Positions 24,402 to 33,883 of a stretch of 64,000 nucleotides of DNA are shown here, one piece after another (the first letter of the stretch is position 1; the number at the start of each line of letters is the position of its first letter). This stretch comes from Alkaliphilus hydrothermalis (GTDB lineage Bacteria > Bacillota > Clostridia > Peptostreptococcales > Natronincolaceae), in assembly GCF_016908555.1 (NCBI RefSeq), contig NZ_JAFBEE010000002.1, forward strand, positions 186,001-250,000, in the 5' to 3' direction. The notes under the pieces were generated by a model. That model saw nothing but the letters and a program-made list of their open reading frames with translations, was not told where the DNA came from and ran no database searches. A program made the position numbers and the translations under genes.

Positions 24402-25910
24402 ATGCAGCCTATATTATCGATGGAAGGTATAACGAAAAGATTTCCAGGTGTAATCGCAAATGATGGTGTCAATTTTGACCTAAGGGCAGGAGAAATCCAT
24501 GCACTAGTGGGAGAAAATGGTGCTGGGAAATCCACCTTAATGAATATTTTATTTGGGCTTTATCAGCCGGATGAAGGTAGAATCGTTTACAAGGGCGAGG
24601 AGTTAACGATCGATGAACCTAATCAAGCCATCAAGCTAGGTATTGGTATGGTACATCAGCACTTTAAATTAGTTCCTCCATTAACAGTTACTGAAAATAT
24701 TGTTTTAGGTAGCGAACCAAAATCAGGATTAAAGTTTGATAGAAAAAAAGCCTTAAAGGATGTAGAAGCGCTTTCTGAAAAGTATGGACTACTTGTAGAT
24801 CCAAATGCAAAAATTGAAAATATTTCTGTTGGTATGCAGCAGAGGGTAGAAATCCTTAAAACATTGTATAGGGGTGCTGATATTATTATCTTAGATGAAC
24901 CAACTGCTGTTCTAACACCTCAAGAAGTAAAGGAATTATTTGATATTTTAAAGGGATTAACAAAACAAGGTAAATCAATTATTTTCATTACCCATAAATT
25001 AGGGGAAGTTATGGAAATTACCAATAGAGCGACAGTTATGCGTAGAGGAAAGACCATTGGAACTGTTGAGACATCAGAAACTTCACCAACTCATTTAGCT
25101 GAAATGATGGTGGGAAGACAGGTTCTTTTAAGAGTTGAAAAAGAGGAAGCAAAGCCAGGAAAACCAGTATTGAGAGTTGATGGGTTATCTGCAAATGATG
25201 ACCGTGGATTGTTATCAGTAAATCATGTTTCTTTTGAGATAAGAGAAGGAGAAATTCTTGGAATAGCAGGGGTAGAAGGTAATGGACAAAGCGAACTACT
25301 GGAAGTCCTTACTGGTCTTAGAAAGCCAGTCTCTGGTGAAGTATATTTAAATGAGAAAAAAATCACAGGATTAACTGCTAAAGAGATTAAAAATCATCAG
25401 GTTGGTTACGTCCCTGAAGATCGACATAAAAGAGGTTTGGTGCTTGATTTTTCGGTTAGTGAAAATACGATTTTAGGAATTCATAGTAGAAAGCCCTTTG
25501 CAAAGGGAGTAAACCTTGATTATAAGGCAATAAATAATCATGCAGATCATCTAATTGAAAAGTTTGATGTTCGAACCCCTAATAATCAAGTACATGTTAG
25601 AAATCTATCAGGTGGTAATCAACAAAAGATTATTATTGCTCGAGAGCTAGATACTGATCCAGTGTTATTCATTGCATCCCAGCCTACAAGGGGTGTAGAT
25701 ATAGGAGCTATTGAGTTTATTCATCGCCAAATTGTAGATGCTAGGGACAATGGAAAGGCAGTTTTATTAGTCTCTGCTGAGCTACAGGAAGTAATGAGTC
25801 TTAGTGATCGAATCGCTGTTATTTATGAAGGTGAAATCGTTGACATTTTAGAAGCTAAGGATGCAACGGAAGACAAGCTTGGGCTACTGATGGCTGGTAT
25901 TAAGAAATAA
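24402..25910 (+). CDS. Nucleoside ABC transporter ATPase (two ABC domains)
   Basis: A 502-residue protein with two ABC domains. The first has a full Walker A GENGAGKST (about 36-44), a Q-loop and Walker B IILDEPTA. The second has a degenerate Walker A GVEGNGQSE, the signature LSGGNQQK and a Walker B changed to FIASQPTRG. One good and one weak site is usual for RbsA/NupO-type importers. It is translated from ATG behind GGGAGG and sits between the binding protein and the two permeases. Confidence 0.93.
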   Translation: MQPILSMEGITKRFPGVIANDGVNFDLRAGEIHALVGENGAGKSTLMNILFGLYQPDEGRIVYKGEELTIDEPNQAIKLGIGMVHQHFKLVPPLTVTENIVLGSEPKSGLKFDRKKALKDVEALSEKYGLLVDPNAKIENISVGMQQRVEILKTLYRGADIIILDEPTAVLTPQEVKELFDILKGLTKQGKSIIFITHKLGEVMEITNRATVMRRGKTIGTVETSETSPTHLAEMMVGRQVLLRVEKEEAKPGKPVLRVDGLSANDDRGLLSVNHVSFEIREGEILGIAGVEGNGQSELLEVLTGLRKPVSGEVYLNEKKITGLTAKEIKNHQVGYVPEDRHKRGLVLDFSVSENTILGIHSRKPFAKGVNLDYKAINNHADHLIEKFDVRTPNNQVHVRNLSGGNQQKIIIARELDTDPVLFIASQPTRGVDIGAIEFIHRQIVDARDNGKAVLLVSAELQEVMSLSDRIAVIYEGEIVDILEAKDATEDKLGLLMAGIKK

Positions 25911-25947
25911 AAAGTAAGCAATGCAATTCCTTTAGGAGGGTAGTTTT

Positions 25948-27018
25948 ATGAGGAAAGAAGATATACAGGATAACATAAGAGAACTTCTGATTCCCATTGG
26001 AGCCATTATTTTAGGTCTGTTGGTGGGGGCTGTAATAATGCTTGCAATCGGTGCTAATCCGATAGAAGCCTATAAAGCATTATTTATTGGTGCCTTTGGG
26101 GATATGAACAAGTTTGCTAATACATTAGCCCGTTCCACTCCATTAATATTTACTGGATTAGCAGTTGCTTTTGCTTTCCGTTGTGGATTATTCAATATAG
26201 GAGTAGAGGGACAATTATATGTAGGTGCTTTAGCTGCTGCTTTTGTTGGAGGAAACTTAACTGGACTACCAAAGATTATTCATTTACCTCTGACAATTTT
26301 AGCGGGAATGGCAGCAGGAGGACTTTGGGCGGCTATCCCAGGGTTTCTAAAAGCTAAAAGGGGTGTCCATGAGGTAATTAATACAATCATGATGAACTTT
26401 ATAGCCTACGCATTAATCGGATATTTAGTTGCAGATGTATTGAAGGCACCTGGACAAACTCCCCGTACTGTTCCTATTTTGCCTTCTGCAACTTTAATTC
26501 GTTTAGGAGAATTAGTTAATTGGAGTAACTCAAGACTGAGTATAGGATTTTTAATTGGATTAATAGCCTGTGCTATAATCTATTTTGTGCTCTGGAAAAC
26601 AACGATTGGATATGAAGTAAGATCTGTTGGTCTAAGCCCATTAGCTGCTGAGTATGGTGGAATTAATTCCAACAGAAAAATTATCTTAGCAATGGTGATC
26701 AGTGGGGCATTAGGTGGTTTAGCTGGTGCAGAGCGGGTATTAGGTTTTGACAGAGCCTTGATACTGGGCTTTTCACCTGGGTTTGGATTTGAAGGAATTG
26801 CCGTAGCCCTTCTTGGACGAAATCATCCTGTGGGAGTTCTTTTGGGAGCATTACTATTTGGTGCTTTATCAAATGGTGGAGCTTGGATGAACTTTACCAC
26901 CAGTGTCCCAGTGGACTTAATCGTTGTATTACAAGCTGTTATCATTTTCTTCGTAGCTGCTGATCAAATCATTAGAGTCATATTTCCTAAGAAAAGAAAA
27001 GATTGGGGGGCGGTTTAG
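25948..27018 (+). CDS. Nucleoside ABC transporter permease 1
   Basis: A 356-residue membrane protein of the branched-chain/BPD_transp_2 permease family with about nine hydrophobic segments, including GLAVAFAFRCGLFNIGVEGQ, the conserved coupling region of NupP-type permeases. It starts behind AGGAGGG and its stop directly abuts the start of the second permease. Together they form the membrane channel. Confidence 0.92.
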   Translation: MRKEDIQDNIRELLIPIGAIILGLLVGAVIMLAIGANPIEAYKALFIGAFGDMNKFANTLARSTPLIFTGLAVAFAFRCGLFNIGVEGQLYVGALAAAFVGGNLTGLPKIIHLPLTILAGMAAGGLWAAIPGFLKAKRGVHEVINTIMMNFIAYALIGYLVADVLKAPGQTPRTVPILPSATLIRLGELVNWSNSRLSIGFLIGLIACAIIYFVLWKTTIGYEVRSVGLSPLAAEYGGINSNRKIILAMVISGALGGLAGAERVLGFDRALILGFSPGFGFEGIAVALLGRNHPVGVLLGALLFGALSNGGAWMNFTTSVPVDLIVVLQAVIIFFVAADQIIRVIFPKKRKDWGAV

Positions 27019-27786
27019 ATGAGAGATATTTTTACAATGGCATTAATCTATGCTACCCTTAGATCGGCCACTCCATTGATTATTACAGCTATAGGAGGAT
27101 TAATATCCGAAAGATCAGGAATCATTAATATTGCTTTGGAAGGTAAAATGCTGATAGGTGCCTTCACTGCAGTCGTGGTGTCCTATTATACTGGTAATCC
27201 ATGGTTTGGTGTACTAGGCGCTATTGTGGCAGGTGGTTTGATGGCTTTAATTCACGGTATAGTAAGCATTAAATATAAGGCAAATCAAGTAGTTAGTGGT
27301 ACTGCTATTAATATTTTAGCAGGCGGATTAACGGTGTTTCTTCTACAAATTATATTTGGTGTTGCAGGAACAAGTCCACAGGTTGCAAAATTACCATCTT
27401 GGGGCAGGTTCCATCCATTGGTATACTTTGCAATTTTATTGGTGTTTCTCACCCATTATGTAATTTATTATACACCTTGGGGTCTAAGACTAAGGGCAGT
27501 TGGAGAACATCCTAGTGCTGCTGACACGGTAGGGATTAATGTAATCCGAATGAGATATATTGCTGTAGTAATCAGTGGTATGCTGGCAGGTTTAGCTGGT
27601 GCCGCATTATCTATAGGGGGTCTTAACGTTTTCGTAAAGGGAATGACGACAGGAAGAGGATTCATTGCCCTTGCTGCCATGATCTTCGGTAAGTGGACAC
27701 CAATCGGAGCTTTAGGAGCATCGTTACTGTTTGGTTTTGCAGATGCCTTACAAATGAGATTACAGGGAATCGGCATTCCCAGTTAG
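27019..27786 (+). CDS. Nucleoside ABC transporter permease 2, interrupted by an in-frame TAG
   Basis: The frame encodes 255 residues of a NupQ-type permease with the family motif GLISERSGIINIALEGKM near 28-45. A TAG at 27784-27786 stops it after GIGIPS. The same frame then continues without a gap for 36 codons to TAA at 27895-27897, with typical permease C-terminal sequence (LVQMLPYIFTMVALAGFVG). Relatives would be expected to have a Gln at the stop, one base change away (CAG to TAG). The product may lack its last membrane helix. It could be a nonsense mutation, read-through or a sequence error. Confidence 0.85.
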   Translation: MRDIFTMALIYATLRSATPLIITAIGGLISERSGIINIALEGKMLIGAFTAVVVSYYTGNPWFGVLGAIVAGGLMALIHGIVSIKYKANQVVSGTAINILAGGLTVFLLQIIFGVAGTSPQVAKLPSWGRFHPLVYFAILLVFLTHYVIYYTPWGLRLRAVGEHPSAADTVGINVIRMRYIAVVISGMLAGLAGAALSIGGLNVFVKGMTTGRGFIALAAMIFGKWTPIGALGASLLFGFADALQMRLQGIGIPS

Positions 27787-27897
27787 TTAGTTCAAATGCT
27801 TCCTTATATCTTTACCATGGTTGCCTTAGCTGGTTTTGTTGGCAAGACAACACCACCAGCAGCTGCTGGACAGCCATATGATAAGGCAAAGAGATAA
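27784..27897 (+). pseudogene. Severed C-terminal segment of permease 2
   Basis: After the TAG the frame encodes LVQMLPYIFTMVALAGFVG, followed by a KTTPPAAAGQPYDKAKR tail, the usual C terminus of this permease family. No ribosome site precedes the internal ATG 27796, so independent translation is unlikely. Confidence 0.8.
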
Positions 27898-27938
27898 AAA
27901 AACAATAATATAAGAACAATAAATAGAAATAATTGTTA

Positions 27939-27972
27939 AGGATTAGGCTCTTTGGGGTCTAATCCCTTTTTT
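27939..27972 (+). terminator. Terminator of the nucleoside transporter operon
   Basis: GGATTAG pairs with CTAATCC and is followed by a T run. It ends the operon that starts near 23120. Confidence 0.85.
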
Positions 27973-28022
27973 AGATGAGGATTAAAGGGATTATAAAAAT
28001 TATGGAGAATAATCTATTATGA

Positions 28023-28243
28023 TTTATTTATCCATGGTTGGCTGTCCTATATATAAAAGAAAAATATCGTGGAAAAGGAATCGGAATGGAACTTCAGAAT
28101 TTTCTGCTGGACTGTGCTAAGGAGTTGGGATTAGATGAAATATGCCTTTTCAGTGAGGCAAAGTTTAAAGACGACTATAGTAAAAAGGCTGGAATTTCTT
28201 TGAAGAAGGTCTAGCGTGGCCAGCGGAGAGGATTAATACATAA
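28023..28243 (+). pseudogene. GNAT acetyltransferase remnant (5' deletion and -1 frameshift)
   Basis: From 28023 the frame gives YPWLAVLYIKEKYRGKGIG and further acetyl-CoA-binding GNAT sequence, but a TGA at 28020 and the lack of about half the domain show a missing N terminus. Near 28187 the frame shifts: the following bases in another frame read WNFFEEGLAWPAERINT before TAA 28241, a natural GNAT ending. Restoring one G in AAAAAGGCTGG joins both parts. The gene is therefore decayed. Confidence 0.8.
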
Positions 28244-28265
28244 AGATGTGATGTAGGAGGACACC

Positions 28266-29012
28266 ATGAAAAGTACGAATAATAAAATCAATCAAGAAAA
28301 AACTTTAGAAACCATTGAAATTTTACATAGGGATGAAATAAGAAACATTAATCTAATTAATTTTATGAAGCAATATCCCATCACTACCATAGGGACGGTA
28401 GGTGACTCTATATTGGTAAAGGGTAAAAGTGATGAAAACTGGATTTATATTAGTAGTGAAAATGAGGAAGAGTTTAAGGGACTGTTGAGTTCCCTAAACC
28501 CAGATGACCAATACTTTGCCATTATGGAGGATTGGATGCTGGCAATATTAACGAAGGACAGGGATGTTGAATGGACCTTATCCTGCATGAAGCTATATTT
28601 CCCAGAGGATAAACCTTTACCAGCCTTAAGACTCAAGGCTGAAGCGCTAAAGCCCCATGAGGCAGAGTACATTTTCAATCATTATGACTATAAGCAGTTT
28701 ACCTCAGTGGAGTACATAGTAGAGCGGATTAATAAAGGGGTTGCCCTAGGGATCTACGAAGGGGAACAGTTGGTAGCTTGGGTAATCACCCATGATGATG
28801 GAGCCATTGGCTTTCTAACTGTACTACCTGAATATAGAAGAAAAGGATATGGGTATGATTTGACCATTGCAGCCATTGAAAAATTAAGACAGCTGGGGGA
28901 AGTGGCATTTGTCCATATTGAGGAGGAAAATATAAGGTCCATCAGTTTGGCTGAGAAGACTGGATTTGTAAAGGATCGAATGATTCATTGGACTAAACTA
29001 ACTGCAAAGTAG
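28266..29012 (+). CDS. GNAT family N-acetyltransferase
   Basis: A 248-residue protein. The N-terminal about 130 residues are not recognised; the C-terminal GNAT domain has the acetyl-CoA loop FLTVLPEYRRKGYGYDL near 181-197 and ends with AEKTGFVKDR. It resembles two-domain GNATs of the FeeM/YitH sort. The start lies behind AGGAGG. The substrate is unknown. A GNAT remnant lies directly upstream. Confidence 0.85.
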   Translation: MKSTNNKINQEKTLETIEILHRDEIRNINLINFMKQYPITTIGTVGDSILVKGKSDENWIYISSENEEEFKGLLSSLNPDDQYFAIMEDWMLAILTKDRDVEWTLSCMKLYFPEDKPLPALRLKAEALKPHEAEYIFNHYDYKQFTSVEYIVERINKGVALGIYEGEQLVAWVITHDDGAIGFLTVLPEYRRKGYGYDLTIAAIEKLRQLGEVAFVHIEEENIRSISLAEKTGFVKDRMIHWTKLTAK

Positions 29013-29141
29013 AAGGCGAGCTCATTATTTTTTTGATGGAATGCTATAGAATGAATAACAAGTTAATATTATTCAGATTGATGGAAGGGAAATTCTATAG
29101 AAAAAACTAGCAAAAGAGTAGAGGGAATGAAGGGGGAGAAT

Positions 29142-29672
29142 ATGGAGAAGAAACGAAAAATCGAAGTCTTCAAATATAATGAGAATTGGACTCGGAAGTT
29201 CCGTGAGGAAGTCAATAGTCTTAAGGGAATACTTGGGGAAATAGCAGTAAATTTTCACCATATCGGCAGCACTGCCATCCCTGGAATAAAGGCTAAGCCG
29301 ATTATTGACATTGTTGTTGAAGTCAGGGATTTGGAGGCTGTAGATCAACTTAATAAAGTATTTAGTGAAAAAGGGTATATTCCTCTGGGGGAGAATGGAA
29401 TTGTAGGTAGAAGATTTTTTATTAAGGGTAGTAGAGTAGAACGCACTCATCATATACACATCTTTTTAGAAGAAAATCAAGAGGTAGAAAGACATATTAT
29501 TTTTAGAGACTATATGATTGCCCATCCTGATGAGGCAGAGAAGTATTCAAAGCTCAAGGATGAACTTGCTCAGAAGCATACATATGATGTCGAGGAATAT
29601 ATCAATGGTAAAAACCAGTTTATAAGGGATATAGATGAAAAAGCTGAAAAATGGTGGAATGAAAGAATATAA
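29142..29672 (+). CDS. GrpB family protein (UPF0157)
   Basis: A 176-residue protein of the GrpB family, related to nucleotidyltransferases. The conserved block HHIGSTAIPGIKAKPIIDI lies near 43-61. Members are found alone or fused to dephospho-CoA kinase; the activity is not defined. ATG 29142 follows GGGGGAG and is preferred to ATG 29127. Confidence 0.88.
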   Translation: MEKKRKIEVFKYNENWTRKFREEVNSLKGILGEIAVNFHHIGSTAIPGIKAKPIIDIVVEVRDLEAVDQLNKVFSEKGYIPLGENGIVGRRFFIKGSRVERTHHIHIFLEENQEVERHIIFRDYMIAHPDEAEKYSKLKDELAQKHTYDVEEYINGKNQFIRDIDEKAEKWWNERI

Positions 29673-29728
29673 ATAAAGATAAAAGATATTAAAATTATGC
29701 AAGGGATTTTGCAAAAGGGGGAAGAAAG

Positions 29729-30247
29729 ATGCCTTGGTGTCCAAAATGTAAGAGTGAGTATAGAGAAGGTTTTTCAAAGTGCAATAATTGTGATCTTGAT
29801 TTAGTAGAAGCGTTAGAAGGAGATAAAAGAGAGAATATAAATGGGGAAAAGGATTATTCTGGTGAAGCTCTGTTAATTACAGTTGGGGATGATAATATTG
29901 CCAGTATTATCGAAGCAAAGTTAAAGCACTTTAACATTCCAGTGTTGAAGCGATATAAGGAATCGGGAGGCTACATGAACATCTATATGGGAAATACAGC
30001 CTTTGGCATAGACCTTTATGTACCTGCTGCAGCGCTGGAGGAAGCTCTAGGGTTAATAGAGGATGATGTTCAATTATTGGAGGAACATTTTGATGAACCT
30101 ATCGAAGTAGAGTATGATGAAGATGATGCTGAATTTGTTGCTCTGTTTGAAAAAAAGAAGAGAACTAGGGGATTGTTTATATTATTATTATTAACCCCGG
30201 GAATCCTATGGATTTTGGTGTCGATTATATTACGACTAGTCAGGTAA
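29729..30247 (+). CDS. DUF2007-type protein with N-terminal zinc ribbon and C-terminal membrane helix
   Basis: A 172-residue protein. Cys4, Cys7, Cys18 and Cys21 form a zinc ribbon (CPKC ... CNNC). Residues of about 48-115 resemble the DUF2007 putative signal-transducing domain, followed by an acidic stretch and a single hydrophobic helix near 147-168 that should anchor it to the membrane. No function is known. Confidence 0.75.
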   Translation: MPWCPKCKSEYREGFSKCNNCDLDLVEALEGDKRENINGEKDYSGEALLITVGDDNIASIIEAKLKHFNIPVLKRYKESGGYMNIYMGNTAFGIDLYVPAAALEEALGLIEDDVQLLEEHFDEPIEVEYDEDDAEFVALFEKKKRTRGLFILLLLTPGILWILVSIILRLVR

Positions 30248-30334
30248 GTTTTACACCTCAGAATGAAATCTCAAAAATTTGATTATAATAAGTAATGACT
30301 TCAAATACAGAGATTTCATATAAGAGGTGAAAAA

Positions 30335-31444
30335 ATGAAAAAGATAAGTTTTGTAATGGTTGTCATGATGCTATGCTCTATCATGACTGTTAATGGAATC
30401 GAACCCTATACCTCTGCTCCAGGTAAGTCTGCCATCGTGATGGAGGTTGAAACAGGCAGGGTATTGTTTGAGAAAAATTCCCATGAAAAAATGCCAACTG
30501 CCAGTACGACAAAAATCATGACTGCCCTATTGGCTATAGAAAATGTTGACCCCGAAAAGGTGGTAAAGATTCCACCAGAAGCTGTAGGAATAGAAGGGTC
30601 CTCCATCTATCTACGGGCAAATGAAACGGTGAAAATGGTGGATCTATTGTATGGATTGATGTTGCGTTCTGGTAATGATGCTGCAACCGCCATCGCCATA
30701 GAGGTGGCTGGCTCTGTGGAGGAATTTGCATCATTAATGACCCAGAGGGCAAGGGAGCTGGGGGCTGAAAACACCAGCTTTATGAATCCCCATGGGCTCC
30801 ATCATGACCTACACTATACCACTGCTTATGACTTAGCATTAATCACCCAAGCAGCCATGAAGGAATCTCTCTTTAAGAAAATAGTCGGTACGAAGTTTCA
30901 TACGGCGGAAAGTAGAGATGCAGAGTTCAAATATTTTGCCAATAAGAATAAAATATTAAAAACAACTGAAGGTGGAGATGGAGTCAAGACAGGATACACG
31001 AAAAAGTCAGGTCGATGTCTTGTGGCATCAGCAACCCGTAATGATATGCAGTTGATTGCCATATCCCTTAATGATTATGATTATTTCAATACTACTCGCA
31101 AGCTTTTGGATGATAGCTTTGCTATCTTCAAGCCCCATCAAATACTACAGGAGGGGGATGTAATGGCGACTATTAGCGTGACTGAGGGGAAAGTGGATAC
31201 ACTAGACCTATTGGCAAGAGATAAAGTTGTGATTCCTGTCAGTGACGAGGAAGTTGATAAGATTAAAACTGTGGTGGAGGCACCAGATGCAGTGATGGCT
31301 CCGGTAGACCAAGGAGCCATTATTGGGAAGGTACACACCTACTTAGATGGAGAATTGATTAATACAACGGAGCTTTTAGCAGCAGTAAGTATCCAGAAGC
31401 TGACCTTTAAGGATAAGTTCTTAAGATTTCTTAGAATTAAATAA
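30335..31444 (+). CDS. D-alanyl-D-alanine carboxypeptidase
   Basis: A 369-residue penicillin-binding protein of the S11 family. The signal peptide covers about 1-21. The active site has SxxK at Ser57-Lys60 (ASTTK), the SGN motif in LRSGND and KTG in GVKTGYTKKSG. A C-terminal PBP5-type beta domain follows. It removes the terminal D-Ala from peptidoglycan stems and is probably held at the membrane by its end (DKFLRFLRIK). The Bacillus homologs DacB and DacF work in sporulation, but the branch cannot be decided here. Confidence 0.93.
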   Translation: MKKISFVMVVMMLCSIMTVNGIEPYTSAPGKSAIVMEVETGRVLFEKNSHEKMPTASTTKIMTALLAIENVDPEKVVKIPPEAVGIEGSSIYLRANETVKMVDLLYGLMLRSGNDAATAIAIEVAGSVEEFASLMTQRARELGAENTSFMNPHGLHHDLHYTTAYDLALITQAAMKESLFKKIVGTKFHTAESRDAEFKYFANKNKILKTTEGGDGVKTGYTKKSGRCLVASATRNDMQLIAISLNDYDYFNTTRKLLDDSFAIFKPHQILQEGDVMATISVTEGKVDTLDLLARDKVVIPVSDEEVDKIKTVVEAPDAVMAPVDQGAIIGKVHTYLDGELINTTELLAAVSIQKLTFKDKFLRFLRIK

Positions 31445-31469
31445 TTTCACACTGCTATGCTATTTTTTG

Positions 31470-31509
31470 AATAAAAACTGATTTCCTGAAAGGGAAATCA
31501 GTTTTTATT
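31470..31509. terminator. Long perfect hairpin terminator
   Basis: A 17-pair stem made of AATAAAAACTGATTTCC and its complement, loop of six, has T-rich ends on both strands. It ends the carboxypeptidase transcript and could also stop transcription from the minus-strand YkgJ gene. The stretch 31510-31724 holds nothing further that I recognise. Confidence 0.9.
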
Positions 31510-31724
31510 AGTGCTGTTATATAATAAAATAATATAAAATATGATGGAATTTGTGAGTGTCTTCTGTACAGCTCTTCTTTCGTAAGATAAAGTTATTGCA
31601 TAATGACGCAACAGAATCAGCTATAAGCGGACTCTGTGTAGGAAAGAACAACTGGCATATAATCTCAATCAACGCCACTTGACGGTTTTAATTTTGCTAT
31701 CACGCAATATTGCAGTTTACTTTC

Positions 31725-32408
31725 TTAAGCACTTCTATCAAACATAGGTCCCTTTGGAGGTGTATTGTCAGTATTATTATCGTCATCATTTCCGCCATCC
31801 AATAGACCTAACATACTCATTTTAAAGCCCACCATTTCTAATGCCAATCGAAGCCCTTCATTTATAGAATATCTTTTCTGACCTAGGGTAGGGTTGATCA
31901 TTGAGATTGTACGGGCGAAATGAGAGTTGATGGGCACTTCTAATCCATTATCGATTTCATTTTGAAGACGGGTTTCCAGTTGTGGGTCTACCTGCTTAAC
32001 ATATTTACACAGGGAGACTACTGGTTTTTCTGCTTTGTTTAAGATGGCTGAAAAACCAAAAAGTCTACACAATAGGGGACGCCACTGATAGGTAGTGCAG
32101 CCTCCATCAAGATCTGGTGAAGGGTTGTACAAAACACAAGGAGCGTCTTCATCTAAATCATTTAAAATTTCCAATAGGTTCTCTGCTAATCCTTGTTGCC
32201 ATAGATAAATACTAAGTGGAATCATTTCAAATACAGTGACTTCAATATTTTGACATGATGTGTTGCAACATTTACTACATTTGTTGATGCAAGCTAAGTT
32301 CGTTTTGCTTTTAAAGTTTGAAATCATATCCTCCAGCTGTCCGTAGACTGCTAAAAGGTCACTTAAACCATCAAAGGATGATGTGAGCCCATTGTTGATT
32401 TCGATCAT
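31725..32408 (-). CDS. YkgJ family cysteine cluster protein
   Basis: A 227-residue protein of the YkgJ/UPF0153 family. The cysteine motif CINKCSKCCNTSC lies near 39-51 and a second set (CVLY, GGCTTYQWRPLLCRLFG) near 91-118. These cysteines probably bind zinc or an iron-sulfur cluster. The C-terminal tail is rich in Asp and Asn. Start ATG 32408 behind GAGGGGG. No function is established. Confidence 0.85.
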   Translation of the reverse strand: MIEINNGLTSSFDGLSDLLAVYGQLEDMISNFKSKTNLACINKCSKCCNTSCQNIEVTVFEMIPLSIYLWQQGLAENLLEILNDLDEDAPCVLYNPSPDLDGGCTTYQWRPLLCRLFGFSAILNKAEKPVVSLCKYVKQVDPQLETRLQNEIDNGLEVPINSHFARTISMINPTLGQKRYSINEGLRLALEMVGFKMSMLGLLDGGNDDDNNTDNTPPKGPMFDRSA

Positions 32409-32539
32409 CTACTTATTCCCCCTCAGTGCAATATCTTATATTATACAACCTCAAAAGGCAGTTGGGAAGATGGGAAAAATAGAAAAATACTTGAAGAAAA
32501 TATAAAATCATCTTCCGAAAACCAAAACCTTTAAGAGAT

Positions 32540-32575
32540 AAAAAAAGCCGATGCTTCATAAATAGAACATCGGCT
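32540..32575 (-). terminator. Terminator of the LysM gene
   Basis: On the minus strand AGCCGATG pairs with CATCGGCT and is followed by a T run at 32545-32540. Confidence 0.85.
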
Positions 32576-32617
32576 AAAAACAATCTTTTTATTACTTCAC
32601 CTATACTCTTTAAATAT

Positions 32618-33883
32618 CTATTCTTCCCCTCTTTCAGCAGGAATACAGATTACCTGACCGATTCTTAAATTATTAGGATCTACGTCTGGATTAAGGGCTT
32701 GAATCGCATCTACAGTCGTGTTGTATCTTCTTGCTAGACTAAAGAAGGTATCCCCTGCTTCTATGGTGTAAGCCGCTGAACCAACTGGACAGCTAGGCGT
32801 TAAGGAACCAGGCATACAGATGATTTGACCGACTCTTAGGGCGTCAGGGTCTACTCCAGGGTTTGCTCTTCTAATCGCTTCTACACTTGTGTTATATCTG
32901 ATGGATAAGTTGTAGAAGGTATCTCCAGATTTTATAGTATAAGGAGTTGTGCCAGTTGGGCATGTTGGTGGTGTAGTCCTTGGAATACAAATCACTTGAC
33001 CAATTCGTAGATTATTAGGATCTACAGTAGGATTAGCCACTTGGATTGCTTCTATAGTCGTATTATATCTAATGGATAATGAGTAGAAGGTGTCTCCTGC
33101 CTTAATGGTATAAGCTGTGGTTCCTTCTGGACAAGTTGCTGGTGGTGGTGGAGGTGGGGGCGGAGGTGTACCCGTTGGAATACAAATCACCTGGCCAACT
33201 TGTAGGTTGTTAGGATCTACAGTAGGATTAGCGGCTTGAATGGCTTCTATTGTTGTGTTGTTTCTAATAGCTAAGCTATAGAAAGTATCTCCAGATTTAA
33301 TTGTGTATGGAGCAGTACCAGTTGGGCAAGTTGATGGTGGCGGTGGTGGCGGTGGAACTGCTGGACCAGGAATACAAATTACTTGGCCGATTAAAAGAGC
33401 ATCTGGATTGATGGTAGGATTAGCTCTTCTTATGGCATCCACAGTTGTGTTAAATTTGACAGCTAAACTAAAGAAGGTATCTCCTCTTACAACTGTATAA
33501 GGAGTTGTACCCGCTGGGCAAGTAACTGGTGGAGTTGCCAATGGGATGCAAATGATTTGTCCTGGGAACAATCTGTTAAGGTCTACACCAGGGTTCGCTT
33601 CAGCTAAATCGTCGACTGAAACATTAAAGAACCTAGCAATGCTAAAGTAGGTATCACCAGGGCGAATTGTATAATAGTTCCCTTCTGGACATGGTGGGTA
33701 CATAGGCTGTCTTGGGATACAGATTTGCTGACCCACAAAAAGATAGTTGGGATTTACAGTGGGGTTAGCTGACACAAGAGCCGCCACTGTTGTATTAAAC
33801 TGCATAGCTATACGGTAAAAGGTATCACCAGGTCTGATCATATATGGGACTGTCCCTGGTGGGCAAGGTCTGAATGAATACAT
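32618..33883 (-). CDS. Protein with seven LysM repeats
   Basis: A 421-residue protein made almost only of seven LysM units of about 50-60 residues, each with a pattern such as YTIKSGDTFYSLA, NPTVDPNNL and GQVICIP. Each unit begins with CP and carries a second Cys in ICIP, suggesting a disulfide per module. Two linkers are runs of eight or nine prolines. There is no signal peptide, which fits spore-coat or mother-cell proteins such as SafA rather than a secreted hydrolase. It should bind peptidoglycan or chitin-like glycans. Confidence 0.9.
   Translation of the reverse strand: MYSFRPCPPGTVPYMIRPGDTFYRIAMQFNTTVAALVSANPTVNPNYLFVGQQICIPRQPMYPPCPEGNYYTIRPGDTYFSIARFFNVSVDDLAEANPGVDLNRLFPGQIICIPLATPPVTCPAGTTPYTVVRGDTFFSLAVKFNTTVDAIRRANPTINPDALLIGQVICIPGPAVPPPPPPPSTCPTGTAPYTIKSGDTFYSLAIRNNTTIEAIQAANPTVDPNNLQVGQVICIPTGTPPPPPPPPPATCPEGTTAYTIKAGDTFYSLSIRYNTTIEAIQVANPTVDPNNLRIGQVICIPRTTPPTCPTGTTPYTIKSGDTFYNLSIRYNTSVEAIRRANPGVDPDALRVGQIICMPGSLTPSCPVGSAAYTIEAGDTFFSLARRYNTTVDAIQALNPDVDPNNLRIGQVICIPAERGEE

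Noticed and set aside
27784..27786. Pyrrolysine use at the TAG
   Set aside because: Possible in some anaerobes, but many genes in this window end normally with TAG and no pyl genes are visible; a nonsense mutation or sequence error is simpler.
27693..27881. 62-codon frame over the end of permease 2
   Set aside because: It is a shifted-frame shadow of the permease and its severed end, without a ribosome site.
33303..33500. 65-codon plus-strand frame opposite the LysM gene
   Set aside because: Its Gly/Pro-rich sequence is the antisense of the poly-proline linkers and LysM repeats.
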